In this document: piece by piece, positions 37,270 through 38,995 of the stretch
Numbering within the stretch: position 1 is the stretch's first letter
Layout: every line of letters begins with the position of its first letter
DNA from: Propionimicrobium sp963511305
GTDB taxonomy: Bacteria > Actinomycetota > Actinomycetes > Propionibacteriales > Propionibacteriaceae
Direction: 5' to 3'
Length of the DNA: 38,995 bases
NCBI GenBank assembly: GCA_963511305.1
Contig: CAUPIJ010000017.1
Location: 1-38,995, forward strand
Position numbers and translations under genes: made by a program
Notes under the pieces: generated by a model
What the model saw: only the letters and a program-made list of their open reading frames with translations
The model's database searches: none
What the model was told of the DNA's origin: nothing

Positions 37270-38995
37270 ATGGTTGATCTTTCCGCCAAGCCCTTTAACC
37301 TCGCCGACGAGGACATCAAGTGGGTGCGCGAAACTATCGAAAATATGCCGATTGAAGAGAAAATCGGCCAGCTCTTTGTGAACATGGGTGCCGAGAGGAC
37401 GGAAGAATACCTCACCGGCGTCCTGGATGACTATCACATCGGCGCGGTCCGCTATAACCCCGGCACGGCCGAGGAAGTGTGGGAGCAAAACTACATCCTG
37501 CAGACCAAGAGCAAGATTCCGCTACTTATCGCAGCCAATACCGAGGCGGGCGGAAACGGCGCCTGCACCGACGGCACATACGTCGGCTTCGAGATCAAGG
37601 TTGGCGCATCCAACGACTCAAAATGGGCCTATGAGATGGGCCGCGTCTCAGGCGTCGAGGCCAGCGCCATCGGCTGCAACTGGTCGTTCGCGCCCATCGT
37701 CGACATCATGCGCAACTGGCGAAACCCGATCATCAGCAACAGGACCTTCGGTGCCGACCCGGACTACGTCCTCGAATGCTCCCGCGCCTACATGAAGGGC
37801 ATCATGGAGTCCGGCATCATGCCTGCCGCGAAGCACTTCCCCGGCGACGGAATCGACGATCGCGACCAGCACCTTTCGGCGTCCATCAACTCGTATTCGA
37901 CCCAGGAGTGGGACGCCACGTTCGGCAAGGTCTACCAGGGCCTGATCGACGACGGGCTGCCGTCCATCATGGCCGGCCACATCATGCTGCCTAGCTATCA
38001 GAAGCACTTCAACCCGGACGTGCGTGATGGAGATCTGCTGCCGGCGACGCTGAGCCACGAACTGCTCACCGATCTGCTGCGCGGCAAGATGGGCTTCAAC
38101 GGCGTGGTCGTTACGGACGCCTCGCACATGGTTGGCCTGACGGGCGCGATGGCCCGTCGCGATCTACTGCCGCAAGCTATCGCCGCCGGCTGCGACCTCT
38201 TCCTGTTCTTCAACGATCCGGACGAGGACTTCGAGTGGATGATGCAGGGCTACAAGGATGGCGTCATCACCGAGGAACGTCTGCAGGAGGCTCTTGAGCG
38301 CATTCTTGGCCTGAAGGCGCGTCTCGGCCTGCACAAGACCCCGCGCGAGCAGATCTTGCCGCAAAAGGAAGAGGCGATGGCGAAGATTGGGCTGCCCGAG
38401 AATAAGCAGCTGGCCGTCGACCTGGCCGACGAGGCGATCACGCTGGTCAAGAACGCCCGGCCTGAGAACCTGCCGATCACGCAGTTCAAGCGGGTGCTGG
38501 TTGTTCCGGTCTCTAGCGCGCCCAACCCGATCTCCCGCGGCTTCGGCGGCGGTGGGGCGGTCGAGCACCCGGCGCAGAAGGTCGGCAAGCTGCTGAAAGA
38601 GCGCGGCTATGACGTCACAATTCACGAGTCGCTTTTCGACAAGCTCGCCGAGATGAGCCCCGAGGAACAGGGCGAGGCGGTCAAGAACATCTACGCGTCC
38701 AAGGCCCCGATCGCCGCGCTGACAGACAAGTACGACCTGGTGCTGTGCATCGCCAAGATCGACGGCATGATGCAGCCGTTCGAGCGCGTGATGTGGCCGG
38801 CGACGAAGGGCACCGTCGACATCCCGTGGTACGTCCACGAGTTGCCGACGATCTACGCCTCCGTCTCCACGCCGTTCGCGCTTGTCGACGTCCCGCAGGT
38901 GAAGACCTACATCAACGCCTACGACGACAAGGACTTCACGCTCGAAGCGCTGGTCGACAAACTAGAAGGCAAGAGCGAGTTCAAGGGTGTCTCCA
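37270..38995 (+). CDS. glycoside hydrolase family 3 protein, NagZ/Nag3-like (3' end beyond the window)
   Basis: About 575 residues are visible from the ATG at 37270, which follows AAGGAGAG. The GH3 barrel shows MPIEEKIGQLFV at the start, AANTEAGGNG, NWSFAPIVDIMRNWRNPIISNRTFG, AAKHFPGDGIDDRDQHLS (about 194-211) and VVVTDASHM with the nucleophile Asp (about 283). The DxH pair in DRDQHLS resembles the His acid/base loop of beta-N-acetylglucosaminidases (NagZ, or the Nag3 phosphorylase) instead of the Glu used by beta-glucosidases. No signal peptide, so cytoplasmic muropeptide or amino-sugar recycling is likely. A second domain (about 375 onward) continues past the edge. Confidence 0.88.
   Translation, partial: MVDLSAKPFNLADEDIKWVRETIENMPIEEKIGQLFVNMGAERTEEYLTGVLDDYHIGAVRYNPGTAEEVWEQNYILQTKSKIPLLIAANTEAGGNGACTDGTYVGFEIKVGASNDSKWAYEMGRVSGVEASAIGCNWSFAPIVDIMRNWRNPIISNRTFGADPDYVLECSRAYMKGIMESGIMPAAKHFPGDGIDDRDQHLSASINSYSTQEWDATFGKVYQGLIDDGLPSIMAGHIMLPSYQKHFNPDVRDGDLLPATLSHELLTDLLRGKMGFNGVVVTDASHMVGLTGAMARRDLLPQAIAAGCDLFLFFNDPDEDFEWMMQGYKDGVITEERLQEALERILGLKARLGLHKTPREQILPQKEEAMAKIGLPENKQLAVDLADEAITLVKNARPENLPITQFKRVLVVPVSSAPNPISRGFGGGGAVEHPAQKVGKLLKERGYDVTIHESLFDKLAEMSPEEQGEAVKNIYASKAPIAALTDKYDLVLCIAKIDGMMQPFERVMWPATKGTVDIPWYVHELPTIYASVSTPFALVDVPQVKTYINAYDDKDFTLEALVDKLEGKSEFKGVS

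Overview
The window is bacterial chromosomal DNA from an actinobacterium with moderately high G+C. The evidence is an actinobacterial gene set (polyphosphate glucokinase, a DUF3516-type helicase, a DUF853 ATPase, paired bPH2 proteins, a MurE/FemABX pair), frequent GTG starts, and many genes with a TANNNT hexamer 6-7 bases before the start codon and no Shine-Dalgarno sequence, which is the leaderless-mRNA pattern. MurE carries DDPHEEDP instead of the meso-DAP-type DNPR motif and is followed by a FemABX transferase, so the peptidoglycan is more likely L-Lys or L-Orn with an interpeptide bridge. That would fit an Actinomycetaceae-like or Propionimicrobium-like organism. The genus cannot be fixed from the sequence alone.

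Layout. 1-1.9 kb: edge-truncated YtrA-type GntR regulator with a palindromic operator, an alpha/beta hydrolase interrupted by an amber codon, a small membrane protein, and tRNA-Gly(TCC). 2-4.7 kb: murE and the FemABX gene (peptidoglycan). 4.7-10.6 kb: succinyl-CoA:acetate CoA-transferase, DUF1015 protein, LppX-like lipoprotein, trmO, HAD phosphatase, membrane protein. 10.65-11.4 kb: tRNA-Gly(CCC) and a HigBA toxin-antitoxin module with a perfect operator palindrome inside its promoter. 11.4-19.1 kb: DUF853 ATPase, MetE-like methyltransferase, an ogt/UvrA-like repair pair, and an amino-acid permease. 19.1-19.65 kb: a gene-free block of nested inverted repeats. 19.7-25.8 kb: helicase, tRNA-Leu(CAG), NlpC/P60 hydrolase, pgi. 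25.9-29.7 kb: SanA-like protein, ugd, argS. 29.7-33.4 kb: a LacI / metallo-hydrolase / GPH-symporter module between two perfect 58-bp direct repeats. 33.5-39 kb: ppgK, two PH-domain membrane proteins, tpx with a palindromic operator, and a GH3 glycosidase running off the right edge.

Most genes are core housekeeping: cell wall, central sugar metabolism (pgi, ppgK), tRNA charging and modification, DNA repair, and peroxide defence. The accessory signals are HigBA, the 3.7-kb sugar-type module and the palindrome block.

The two observations most worth pursuing are: (1) two elements at 19221-19348 and 19445-19564 that share two short conserved sequence cores and the same nested-stem layout, while both stems have completely different, self-complementary sequences. 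This is covariation, as expected of an undescribed structured RNA or a folding mobile element. (2) The 58-bp duplication that starts on the last codon of argS and brackets a lower-G+C catabolic module with no recombinase.
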